Shown in pieces: positions 1 to 7,179 of a stretch of 64,000 nucleotides of DNA. Every line of letters starts with the position of its first letter. The stretch's first letter is position 1. Source of the stretch: Myxococcus stipitatus (GTDB lineage Bacteria; Myxococcota; Myxococcia; Myxococcales; Myxococcaceae). The stretch lies in contig NZ_CP147913.1 of the NCBI RefSeq assembly GCF_037414475.1, forward strand, positions 2,728,001-2,792,000, given 5' to 3'. The position numbers were made by a program, and so were the translations under genes. The notes beneath the pieces are model-generated. The model made no database searches, was not told the origin of the DNA, and saw nothing but the letters and a program-made list of their open reading frames with translations.

Positions 1-22
1 CGGCTATAGCTACCCTCCCACC

Positions 23-316
23 ATGGCCTCCTCCCCACCGCCGCCTCCCAAGCCTTCCCTCCCGCGCGCCGCGCTGCTGGGGCTCTCCGGCGGCCTGCTC
101 CTGGGCGGGCTCGGCCTCTTGGCCCTGGGCGTGCGTGGTGTGTTCGGCACCCCCGACTGCACGGGCCTGTCCGGCCCCGAATGCGAACTGATTCGCCAGG
201 CCACCCAGGAGATGGGCCGAGTCCAGACCCGCTTCGGCGGGGCCCTGGTGGCCCTGGGCGCCGCCCTCTTCGTCCTGCTGCGTCGCTGGCGCCCCTCCCC
301 TCCCAGCACGCCCTGA
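23..316 (+). CDS. Small two-helix membrane protein, unknown function
   Basis: Encodes 97 residues that I do not recognise as a named family. After a proline-rich N-terminus there is a Gly/Leu-rich hydrophobic segment (about residues 17-40) and a second one near the C-terminus (about 71-87) ending in basic residues (RRW). The loop between them has two cysteines (PDCTGLSGPEC) that could form a disulfide outside the cytoplasm. Codon use fits the neighbouring genes. No good ribosome binding site precedes the ATG and the upstream context is cut by the window edge, so the start is uncertain. Confidence 0.5.
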   Translation: MASSPPPPPKPSLPRAALLGLSGGLLLGGLGLLALGVRGVFGTPDCTGLSGPECELIRQATQEMGRVQTRFGGALVALGAALFVLLRRWRPSPPSTP

Positions 317-420
317 GAGCCAGGGGACACGCCCCACCGGGCCTGGCCCCTCTGTCATGCCCGACCGCCGGGCAACCCTTCGGGTTAGACCATTTGGCGG
401 CGCGAGGTAGGCGGGCTAAT

Positions 421-440
421 TAATAGTGGCTAGGCCATTA
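421..440. promoter_or_regulatory. Candidate LysR operator upstream of the LysR gene
   Basis: The block reads TAATAGTGGCTAGGCCATTA. It contains the perfect inverted repeat TGGC-TAG-GCCA flanked by TAAT on the left and ATTA on the right, in a locally AT-richer stretch 24 bases before the LysR start codon. LysR regulators commonly autoregulate from such dyads; binding here is inferred from position and symmetry only. Confidence 0.35.
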
Positions 441-463
441 GGTTTGGGAGTAGGGAGCGGCCC

Positions 464-1369
464 ATGCAGCTCGAGTCCCTGAAAATGTTCTGTGATGTGG
501 TGGAGACCGGCTCCTTCTCGCGAGCGGCCCAGCTCAACCACGTCACGCAGTCGGCGGTGAGCCAGCAGATTCGCGCGCTGGAGAACCGCTATGAGCAGAA
601 GCTCTTGTCGCGCAGCGCCCGGCAGGTGACGCCGACGCCAGCGGGCGAGCGGTTGTTTCGTGGGTGCAAGGAAATCCTCGCGCGCTTCGCGGAAGTGGAG
701 CAGGAGATTCGCGAGCAGGCCACCGAGGTGGCCGGCACCAGCACGGTGTCCACCATCTACACGGTGGGTCTGCACGAGCTCAACAGCGTGCAGAAGCTGC
801 TGCTCAAGGCGCACCCCAAGGTCAACATGCGGCTGAACTACCGCCGCAACGACCAGGTCTACGACGACGTGATTCTGGGCGCGGCGGAGATTGGCATCGT
901 CGCGTACCCGCAGCCTCGCGCGGGCGTGGACATCCTCCCGTTCCGCGACGACAAGCTCGCGGTGGTCTGCGCGCCCAACCACGCCTTCGCCTCCAAGCAG
1001 AAGGTGAGCCTCACCGCGCTGTCCGGCGTGCCCTTCATCGCGTTCGACCGCGAGGCGCCCACGCGCAAGGCGTTGGACCGGCTCTTCCGCGAGAAGAACA
1101 TCGACATCAATCCCATCATGGAGATGGACAACGTCGAGACCATCAAGCGGGCGGTGGAGATGGGCCTGGGCGTGGCCATCCTCCCCATGGCGACCGCGCA
1201 GGGCGAGGTGAAGGACGGCACGCTGGTGGCCAAGCCCTTCGCCGAGGGCCCGGTGTCCCGCCCCATCGGCCTGCTCATCCGCAAGGGCAAGTACCTGGAT
1301 CGCGCCTCGGCGGCGGTGCTGGAGGCGTTCAAGTCCGCCGCCAACCAGCCCCCCACCGACGACGCGTAG
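464..1369 (+). CDS. LysR-family transcriptional regulator
   Basis: 301 residues, the usual LysR length. The N-terminal winged helix-turn-helix is clear (FCDVVETGSFSRAAQLNHVT followed by QSAVSQQIRALE), and residues about 90-290 look like the periplasmic-binding-protein-type effector domain (LGLGVAILP near the end is typical). The ATG has a GGGAG ribosome binding site. It is monocistronic: the next gene converges on it with only 9 bases between the two stop codons. A palindrome just upstream may be its own operator. The effector cannot be told from sequence. Confidence 0.93.
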   Translation: MQLESLKMFCDVVETGSFSRAAQLNHVTQSAVSQQIRALENRYEQKLLSRSARQVTPTPAGERLFRGCKEILARFAEVEQEIREQATEVAGTSTVSTIYTVGLHELNSVQKLLLKAHPKVNMRLNYRRNDQVYDDVILGAAEIGIVAYPQPRAGVDILPFRDDKLAVVCAPNHAFASKQKVSLTALSGVPFIAFDREAPTRKALDRLFREKNIDINPIMEMDNVETIKRAVEMGLGVAILPMATAQGEVKDGTLVAKPFAEGPVSRPIGLLIRKGKYLDRASAAVLEAFKSAANQPPTDDA

Positions 1370-1378
1370 TCCTTCGTT

Positions 1379-2695
1379 TCAGTAGAGCTTCCGGAGGCGC
1401 GCGGCGAAGAACCCGTCGAAGCCCTCCGGACCGGGCAGGGTCCTCAAGTATGCCTGCGTGAGCGGCAGCTTGAGGCCCGGCAACACGGGCGGCTCCGCCG
1501 TCCACTCGGGGTGGCTGCGCAGGAACATCTCCACCTGGTCCTGCCCCTCCTGCGGCTCCATCGTGCACACCGCGTAGACGAGCACCCCGCCGGGCTGCAC
1601 CGACTCCTGGCAGTTCTCCAGGATGCGCCGCTGGAGCGTCGCCAGGCGCGCGATGTCCTCTTCCTTGCGGCGGTAGCGCAGCTCCGGGTGACGGCGCAGC
1701 GTGCCCAGTCCCGAGCACGGCGCGTCCACCAGCATCCCGTGGAACTCACCCCACTCCTCGGGGAACGGCTCCGCGGCGTCGTGTGCGTAGGCCTTCAAGC
1801 GCGAGGAGAGGCCGAGGCGCCGCGCCTCCGAATCAATCTTGCGCAGCTTGTGGGCATGCACGTCCACGGCGACCACGTCGTGCGACTGCGCGAGATGGCA
1901 GGACTTGCCTCCAGGCGCCGCGCACGCGTCCAGCACACGCGCCGTCTCGGGGATGGCGCCATAGACGCCGACGAGCTGGGCGGCCTCGTCCTGCACCTGC
2001 CACAGCCCCTCCGAATAGCCATACACGTCCTCCACCCGGCCCACGGGCGGAAGGACGATGCCCACGGGGGAGAGGGTGGCGGCCTTCGCCTCGACGCCCA
2101 TGTCCTGGAGCTGCTGGAGCAGCGCGTCGCGTGTCACCTTGGCCGTGTTGGTGCGAATCACCACCGGCGGGGACTGGTTGTCCGCCACCAGCATGGCCTC
2201 GGCGCGCTCCCGGCCGAACTGGCGCAGCCAGCGCTCCACCAGCCACTGCGGATGGCTCTCGCGCACGGACAGGTAGTGGGCGATGTCCGACTGCGAGGGC
2301 AGCGGCGGCGCGGGCAGGTCCGCCAGCTTGCGGAGGATGGCGTTGGTGAAGCCCGCCGCCCGGGCGAGGCCCACGTCCTTCAACGCCTGCACCGTCTCCG
2401 CCACCGCCGCGCGCGCGGGCACGCGGGTGTGGAAGATTTGATACGCGCCGATGCGCAGGGCCGCGAGCACGCGGTCCTCCATGGCGTCCAGCTTGCGGTC
2501 GGCGAAGCGGGTGATGGCGTAGTCCAGCGCGAGCTGCCGGCGCGTGGTGCCGTACGTCAACTCCGTGGCGAGGCCCGCGTCGCGCGGGTCCTTGGGGGGT
2601 GACTCCGACAACATCGTGTCGAGCACCACGTTGAGATAGGCGTCCGTGGCACGGACGCGCGCCAACACGAGGATGGCGAGTGCGCGGGGATTCAT
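1379..2695 (-). CDS. rsmB: 16S rRNA m5C967 methyltransferase RsmB
   Basis: 438 residues with the RsmB arrangement: an N-terminal NusB-like RNA-binding helical domain (about 1-140), then an SAM-dependent Rossmann methyltransferase (from about 165). Visible motifs are the SAM-binding loop DACAAPGGKS, the motif IV cysteine in DAPCSGLGTLRRHP and the catalytic cysteine in VYAVCT. Known members methylate C967 of 16S rRNA in the cytoplasm. Its ATG overlaps the stop of the upstream AroQ-like gene by 4 bases (ATGA), so the two are probably translationally coupled. It is the last gene of a leftward operon that includes fmt, the same partner as in many bacteria. Confidence 0.94.
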   Translation of the reverse strand: MNPRALAILVLARVRATDAYLNVVLDTMLSESPPKDPRDAGLATELTYGTTRRQLALDYAITRFADRKLDAMEDRVLAALRIGAYQIFHTRVPARAAVAETVQALKDVGLARAAGFTNAILRKLADLPAPPLPSQSDIAHYLSVRESHPQWLVERWLRQFGRERAEAMLVADNQSPPVVIRTNTAKVTRDALLQQLQDMGVEAKAATLSPVGIVLPPVGRVEDVYGYSEGLWQVQDEAAQLVGVYGAIPETARVLDACAAPGGKSCHLAQSHDVVAVDVHAHKLRKIDSEARRLGLSSRLKAYAHDAAEPFPEEWGEFHGMLVDAPCSGLGTLRRHPELRYRRKEEDIARLATLQRRILENCQESVQPGGVLVYAVCTMEPQEGQDQVEMFLRSHPEWTAEPPVLPGLKLPLTQAYLRTLPGPEGFDGFFAARLRKLY

Positions 2696-3603
2696 CCTTC
2701 GTCGAGCCGAGTCATCAGGTCCACGAGCTGCTCATCCGAGAGCCGCGTCGCGGGGAGGTGGGACAACGTGAGGCGCTGGAGGCTGTCCTCCAGCATCTGC
2801 TTCTGACCATGCTCCGCGGGAAGCCCGCGCAACACGGCCTCGTAGCGCGAGCGCGCCCAGGCGGCCAGCTCCGCGGCGGTGAGCTTCCCCGCGAGCCGCT
2901 CCGACACCTTCTGCCGCACCAGTGCTCGCGTGAGCAACTCCGTCGCCGAGGCAGCGCCCTTGTTCCCGCGCCCCAGCGTCTTTCCGGACTGGGAGGCACG
3001 CGCCTCCGACGTGTCCGTGGACACCGAAGGCCCGCGGCCCAGCGTCTTGGTGCCCGGGCCCGCCTCCTTCGGAGCCAGCGCCAGGGCCGACGACTTCTTG
3101 CCCAGCGTCTTTGTCTTCCCGGAAGACTTCGCGGGCGCGGCGCCGTCGTCATCCTGCTTGCGGCCCAACGTCTTGCGCGGCTCGGGCTTGCCGGGCGTGA
3201 AGACGCCGCTGGCGAAGGTCTCCAGCGCTTCCATGTACGGCTCGAAACCGCCGGAGCCGTGCACCTGGAGGACACACGCCTCCGCCACCACGGACTCGCG
3301 GGCGGACGGGCGCAGCATGACCTCGATGGCGGGCAGGCCCACGGCCTCGAGCCCCTCCTTCAACGCGTACGAACCGAAGAGGCCCGCGGGGTTGATGAGG
3401 ATTCCCTCCACCGCCTCGCGCTCGGAGGCGAGCGTGTCCAGCAGCACGCCTTCGTGATTGGACTGGACGATGTGGAGCGTCAGTCCCAGCGCCTTGGCGC
3501 GCGCTTTCAGCGCTTCATCCAGGTCCCGCAACGTGCCCCCGGACGTGCCTTCACGCACGCCCAGCAGGTTCACGTTCGGCCCGTGCAACACCAGCAATCT
3601 CAT
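2692..3603 (-). CDS. AroQ-fold protein, probable pseudo-dehydroquinase, with KTLG-repeat tail
   Basis: 303 residues. The first 135 or so follow the type II 3-dehydroquinate dehydratase fold (HGPNVNLLGVRE, QSNHEG, INPAG, IEV...SARE, GSGGFEPYMEAL). Compared with the M. tuberculosis enzyme, several catalytic positions are missing: the YG loop after the RE motif is shortened and has no Tyr, the His of the THTS loop is absent (AGLFGSY), and the His of EVHIS is Met (EVML). N9, R18, N71 and E94 remain. The tail has KTLG(R/K) four times at residues 144, 165, 186 and 208, about 21 apart in low-complexity sequence, then a helical region (about 222-303). The start at 3603 matches the family N-terminus. 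It lies between fmt (47-base gap) and rsmB (ATGA overlap). An active dehydratase looks unlikely; a regulatory or RNA-associated role is inference from context. Confidence 0.8.
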   Translation of the reverse strand: MRLLVLHGPNVNLLGVREGTSGGTLRDLDEALKARAKALGLTLHIVQSNHEGVLLDTLASEREAVEGILINPAGLFGSYALKEGLEAVGLPAIEVMLRPSARESVVAEACVLQVHGSGGFEPYMEALETFASGVFTPGKPEPRKTLGRKQDDDGAAPAKSSGKTKTLGKKSSALALAPKEAGPGTKTLGRGPSVSTDTSEARASQSGKTLGRGNKGAASATELLTRALVRQKVSERLAGKLTAAELAAWARSRYEAVLRGLPAEHGQKQMLEDSLQRLTLSHLPATRLSDEQLVDLMTRLDEG

Positions 3604-3650
3604 GCCCACCCGCCTGTACTCGAAAAAGTCCGTCCCGTCCCCGCCATTGC

Positions 3651-4586
3651 CTAGGCGCCGAACGGCTGGCTGCCCACGGCCAGCTTGTGGCCCATGAGGA
3701 AGTCCGCCGCCTTCATCACCCGCTTGCCCTCCGGCTGGATGTCCAGCAGCACGAGCGAGCCCTCGCCGCACGCCACCTCCAGCCCCTCCCCGCTCGCCGA
3801 CAGCACCGTGCCCGGCGCGCCCTGTCCTTCCGCCACGCGCACGCGGTGCACCTTCACCAGCTTGCCGCCCAGCGTGGTGAAGGCCCCGGGCCACGGGGTG
3901 AAGGCGCGCAGCCTCCGCTCCAGCGCCACGGCGGGACGGTTGAAGTCGAGCTTGCCCTCGTCCTTCTCGATGATGGGCGCCAGCACCACGCCCTCCGAGG
4001 GCTGCGGCACGGGCTTCAGTTCACCGCGCAGGTACGCGGGCAGCGACTCGCGCAGCACCTCGCCGCCGAGCGCCGCGAGCTTGGGGTACATCGTCGCGCT
4101 CGTGTCCTCGGGGCCGATGGGCATCCGCTTCATGGCGAGCACGGGACCTGTGTCCAGGCCCTCGTCCATCACCATCAGCGAGACACCTGTCTCCGCGTCG
4201 CCGTGGGCAATGGACCACTGGATGGGCGCGGCGCCCCGGAAGCGCGGCAGGAGCGAGCCGTGCACGTTGACGCAGCCCTTGGGTGGCAGCTCGAGGATGT
4301 CCTTGGGGAGGATGCGGCCATAGGCCGTCACCACGCAGACATCGGGTTGGAAGCGGCGCAGCTCCTCGACGAAGGGGGGCGTGCGCAGCTTCGCGGGCTG
4401 GAACACGGGCACGCCGCGCGCCAGGGCCAGCTCCTTCACGGGGGGCGCGGTGACGGTGTTGCCTCGGCCCTTGGGCTTGTCGGGTTGCGTGACGACGGCG
4501 ACCACGTCACCCAGGTCGAAGCAGGCTTCGAGCGACGCCACGGCGAAGTCGGGCGTGCCCATGAAGACGATTCGGGGTCTGCTCAT
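3651..4586 (-). CDS. fmt: Methionyl-tRNA formyltransferase
   Basis: 311 residues, standard length. The protein begins MSRPRIVFMGTPDFAV, the canonical Fmt N-terminus, and carries the formyl-tetrahydrofolate-binding signature HGSLLPRFRGAAPIQW with the catalytic N-H-D set of the hydroxymethyl/formyl transferase fold; the C-terminal OB-like domain begins around residue 205. It formylates the initiator Met-tRNA using 10-formyl-THF. The start at 4586 is chosen over an in-frame codon 11 residues upstream because it matches the family and has an AGGAG 12 bases upstream. Gaps of 29 bases upstream and 47 downstream suggest one transcript with its neighbours. Confidence 0.95.
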   Translation of the reverse strand: MSRPRIVFMGTPDFAVASLEACFDLGDVVAVVTQPDKPKGRGNTVTAPPVKELALARGVPVFQPAKLRTPPFVEELRRFQPDVCVVTAYGRILPKDILELPPKGCVNVHGSLLPRFRGAAPIQWSIAHGDAETGVSLMVMDEGLDTGPVLAMKRMPIGPEDTSATMYPKLAALGGEVLRESLPAYLRGELKPVPQPSEGVVLAPIIEKDEGKLDFNRPAVALERRLRAFTPWPGAFTTLGGKLVKVHRVRVAEGQGAPGTVLSASGEGLEVACGEGSLVLLDIQPEGKRVMKAADFLMGHKLAVGSQPFGA

Positions 4587-4615
4587 GATGTTGGCGGTTC
4601 TCCTGCGGCGACGCT

Positions 4616-5197
4616 TCAAGTCACGGACTTGAAGGTGCCCCCGGTGGGATTGTCCACTGCTTGACGCTTGCGCGTGTGGAGCGCGGACAGGGTTTCCAGC
4701 GCCTCGCGCGCCTCGGAGGTGGTGGCCAGCGGGGTGAGCGCGGCCAGGGCGACCTCCAGGGCGTGGGCTTCGTCCGCCTCGCGCTGGCGGATGCGGTCCA
4801 CCGCCTCGCTGAAGCGGTCGAAGAAGCGCTTCAATTCATCCTTCTTCCTCAGGGGGCGCAGCCGGGGGTAGCGCCCCGCGGCCAGCGCCGCGACATAGAG
4901 GCTCATCACATGGACGGGGCCCGCCACCCGGTGAGTGAAGAGCAGGCCCAACAGGCCCAGCACCCCGCCCAGCCCCAGCGCTCCCAGGGCCGTGAGCCAG
5001 AGGAGCGACGTGCGCGCATCCACGCCAGAGCTCACGGAAGATACGTAGAGGCGCTGGGCCAGGACGCCGAATATCCCCACCCCACCCGCCCCGATACCGG
5101 CCAGCAGCAGGATGTACTTGAGCTGGAATTCCCGGTCGAGGAGGTACGTCCGGCGGGTGTGCCCCGGACGCGATGGCTTGTGTGGGTCATCGGACAT
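4616..5197 (-). CDS. Two-helix membrane protein with HAMP-like domain
   Basis: 193 residues. A basic N-terminus with the motif LLDREFQLKYI leads into a first transmembrane helix (about 28-48). A second helix follows (about 65-88), then a HAMP-like segment (HRVAGPVHVM...RKKDELKRFF) and a C-terminal predicted coiled helix (about 125-180). This is the sensory front end of a chemoreceptor or kinase without any output domain, a type seen often in deltaproteobacteria. It is probably the first gene of the fmt/rsmB operon, and its promoter region carries a 15-bp palindrome. The function is not known. Confidence 0.8.
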   Translation of the reverse strand: MSDDPHKPSRPGHTRRTYLLDREFQLKYILLLAGIGAGGVGIFGVLAQRLYVSSVSSGVDARTSLLWLTALGALGLGGVLGLLGLLFTHRVAGPVHVMSLYVAALAAGRYPRLRPLRKKDELKRFFDRFSEAVDRIRQREADEAHALEVALAALTPLATTSEAREALETLSALHTRKRQAVDNPTGGTFKSVT

Positions 5198-5214
5198 GTC
5201 GTTGACCAGCGTAC

Positions 5215-5229
5215 CCCAGGTGACCTGGG
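5215..5229. promoter_or_regulatory. 15-bp palindrome in divergent promoter region
   Basis: CCCAGGTGACCTGGG is symmetric at every position except the central base (7+1+7). It lies between the divergent starts of the HAMP-like membrane protein (ATG at 5197) and the HEAT-repeat lipoprotein (ATG at 5302), only 17 bases from the former. It may be an operator controlling one or both promoters. No regulator is identified. Confidence 0.4.
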
Positions 5230-5301
5230 TGGTTTGATTCCTTCGTGACAGGAGGTTTACGACTCAAGACAGGACAACCCCGCAGACGCCCAGGAGCCAG
5301 C

Positions 5302-6894
5302 ATGAGTCGCCCCCTCGCAGCGTGGTGTGTTGCCGCACTTCTTTGTCTGACTGGATGCAAATCGGACCCCAACACGCCCGAATACTGGGAAGGGACGTTG
5401 CAGCAGACCCGGCGCGCGGAAGACCGGGTGCGCGTCGTCGAGGCGATGCGGACGAAGACGCAGGTGACCGAGGTCTTCCTGCCCATGCTGCACGAGGCGC
5501 TCGCCCAGGAGAAAAAGCCGGAGGTGAAGGCGGCGTTGGCGCGTGCGATCGGCGACGTGCACCACGCGTCCTCGGTGGAGACCTTGTCGGCGGCCATCGA
5601 CCCGGCGGCGGGGGACATGTCCTCGCAGCTGGCGAACAAGGCGATGGTGACGGCGCTCGGCGCGATCGGCGATGTGCGCGCGGTGCCCGCGCTCGTTCCG
5701 CTCCTGCGCGCGAAGGACACGTACGCGCGCATCGAGGCCATCCAGGTGCTCGGGACGATGAAGGCGAAGGAGGCGGTGGAGCCGCTCATCGCGCTGGCCA
5801 CGGATGAGACGGTGGAGCCCTTCCTCAACAAGAAGGCCATCGAGGCGCTGGGCCACATTGGCGACGGCCGCGCGGCGCCCGCGCTCATCCGGATGCTGAC
5901 CAAGGAGCGCAAGGGCAAGTCCTTCTACGTGGAGAGCAGCTTCGCGCTGTTCCAATTGGGCCAGCCCGCCGCGGACGCGCTGCTCCCGGCGCTGGAGGGG
6001 CGCGACACGGAGCTGCTCACGTGGGCGAAGACGAACGGCGTCAACCCGGCCAGCTATCCGATGAAGGCGGCGACGGTGCTCGGGGACTTGCGCGAGAAGC
6101 GCGCGGTGGAGCCGCTGCTCAAGCTGCTCGCGTTCTCGCACTCGGATGTGCAGATTCAGGCGCTGGTGCGGATGCAGGCCGCGGACGCGCTCGGGCGCCT
6201 GCGCGCACAGGAGGCGGTGAAGCCCCTGTCCGTGCTGGTGCTGGAGACGGACCCGACGGTGCGCGACGCGTACGTGCGCGCACTGGTGCGGCTGGGCGGG
6301 CGTGATGCGCTGCCCGCGCTGGAGAAAGCCGCGGCGACGGGGGACTGGTACTCGCGCGAGGTCGCGGTGAGGGGCCTGGCCATGCTGGGCGATGCGCGTG
6401 AGCAGGCGCTGCTCCAGAAGCTGGCGACGGGTGAGCCCGCGCGCACGGCGGCGGACTGCAAGGCCACGGGGGATGAAGGGTGTGATGACGCGGCGGCCCT
6501 CGGCAAGAAGCGGGCGGACACCCTGACGAAGCACGCGGCGCTGCTGGAGGCGGGCCAGACGTGTGCCGGCGACGCGACGTGCTGGGTGGGGCGCATGGAC
6601 AAGGCCAGCAAGCCGCTGATGGAGCGCGCCGCGCTCGAGGTGGGCCGCCTGGGCTCGGCGGACCATGCGCCGGTGCTCGCGGCGAAACTGGGCGAGCGCG
6701 ATACGGAGGTGCGCCTGGCCATCATCCTCGCCACGGGCTGGCTGGTGGATGGTTCGCAGGAGGCGGCGAAGAAGATTCGCGAGGGGGCGCTGCCCATGCT
6801 GCGCAAGCAGCTTCAGGATGAGCAGGGCGTCACGCAACTCGCCAGCGTCAACGAGGACCTCCGCCGGTTGCTGATGCGCATCGAGCGCACCTGA
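5302..6894 (+). CDS. HEAT-repeat lipoprotein
   Basis: 530 residues. The ATG at 5302 is preceded by AGGAG and begins a lipoprotein signal peptide with lipobox LTGC (Cys about residue 18), so the mature protein should be lipidated and exported. The rest is a run of HEAT/PBS-lyase-type repeats of about 30-35 residues, for example AIGDVRAVPALVPLL, LGTMKAKEAVEPLI, LGHIGDGRAAPALI and LGRLRAQEAVKPL. An insertion with paired cysteines (DCKATGDEGCDD and CAGDATCW, residues about 390-430) interrupts the repeats near the C-terminal third. HEAT solenoids are protein-protein scaffolds; the partner is unknown. A strong hairpin follows the stop codon. Confidence 0.85.
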   Translation: MSRPLAAWCVAALLCLTGCKSDPNTPEYWEGTLQQTRRAEDRVRVVEAMRTKTQVTEVFLPMLHEALAQEKKPEVKAALARAIGDVHHASSVETLSAAIDPAAGDMSSQLANKAMVTALGAIGDVRAVPALVPLLRAKDTYARIEAIQVLGTMKAKEAVEPLIALATDETVEPFLNKKAIEALGHIGDGRAAPALIRMLTKERKGKSFYVESSFALFQLGQPAADALLPALEGRDTELLTWAKTNGVNPASYPMKAATVLGDLREKRAVEPLLKLLAFSHSDVQIQALVRMQAADALGRLRAQEAVKPLSVLVLETDPTVRDAYVRALVRLGGRDALPALEKAAATGDWYSREVAVRGLAMLGDAREQALLQKLATGEPARTAADCKATGDEGCDDAAALGKKRADTLTKHAALLEAGQTCAGDATCWVGRMDKASKPLMERAALEVGRLGSADHAPVLAAKLGERDTEVRLAIILATGWLVDGSQEAAKKIREGALPMLRKQLQDEQGVTQLASVNEDLRRLLMRIERT

Positions 6895-6907
6895 GCGACG
6901 GGAACGA

Positions 6908-6937
6908 CCCGCGAGCCACGGAGTCCTGGCTCGCGGG
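6908..6937 (+). terminator. Hairpin terminator after the HEAT-repeat lipoprotein
   Basis: CCCGCGAGCCA and its exact reverse complement TGGCTCGCGGG form an 11-bp stem with an 8-base loop, 13 bases after the stop codon. There is no U tract, as is common for GC-rich terminators. Confidence 0.7.
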
Positions 6938-6959
6938 AGCAAGGCCACGCAAGCGGCGG

Positions 6960-7143
6960 GACGGTTCGCCATCGCATCCAGCGAGTGGCCTCGTTCCTCG
7001 CGCGTACGCCACCCTGGTGGCGGCGAGGACCGATTGCCATCGCATCCACCGAGCGACGTCGCTCCTCGCGCGCCTTCCGCAATGGTGGTGAAGACGGTTC
7101 GCCATCGCATCCAGCAAGAGGCCGCGTTCCTCGCACGCACTCT
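6960..7143. repeat. Three imperfect direct repeats of about 51 nt with 17- and 14-nt spacers
   Basis: Units start at 6960, 7028 and 7093. All contain GCCATCGCATCCA, and units 1 and 3 are identical over their first 23 bases. Each unit continues into a GTTCCTCGCGCG-like segment. The two spacers share the end GGTGGCGGCGA / GGTGGTGAA, and an inverted copy of that end (TTCACCACC) lies about 25 bases past unit 3. The array fills the gap between the lipoprotein and the convergent FUSC gene. There is no coding potential and no cas genes nearby. It may be a member of a dispersed intergenic repeat family. Confidence 0.75.
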
Positions 7144-7179
7144 CGACGTGCGATGACGTGCTGTCGCTTCACCACCGCA

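Noticed and set aside
2692-3894. Longer N-terminal form (400 residues) of the AroQ-like protein
   Set aside because: The extra 97 residues overlap fmt in another frame and are Gly/Arg-rich shadow sequence; the family N-terminus begins at 3603.
6960-7143. CRISPR array
   Set aside because: Only three units, the repeats are diverged and too long, the spacers are 14-17 nt and similar to each other, and there are no cas genes.
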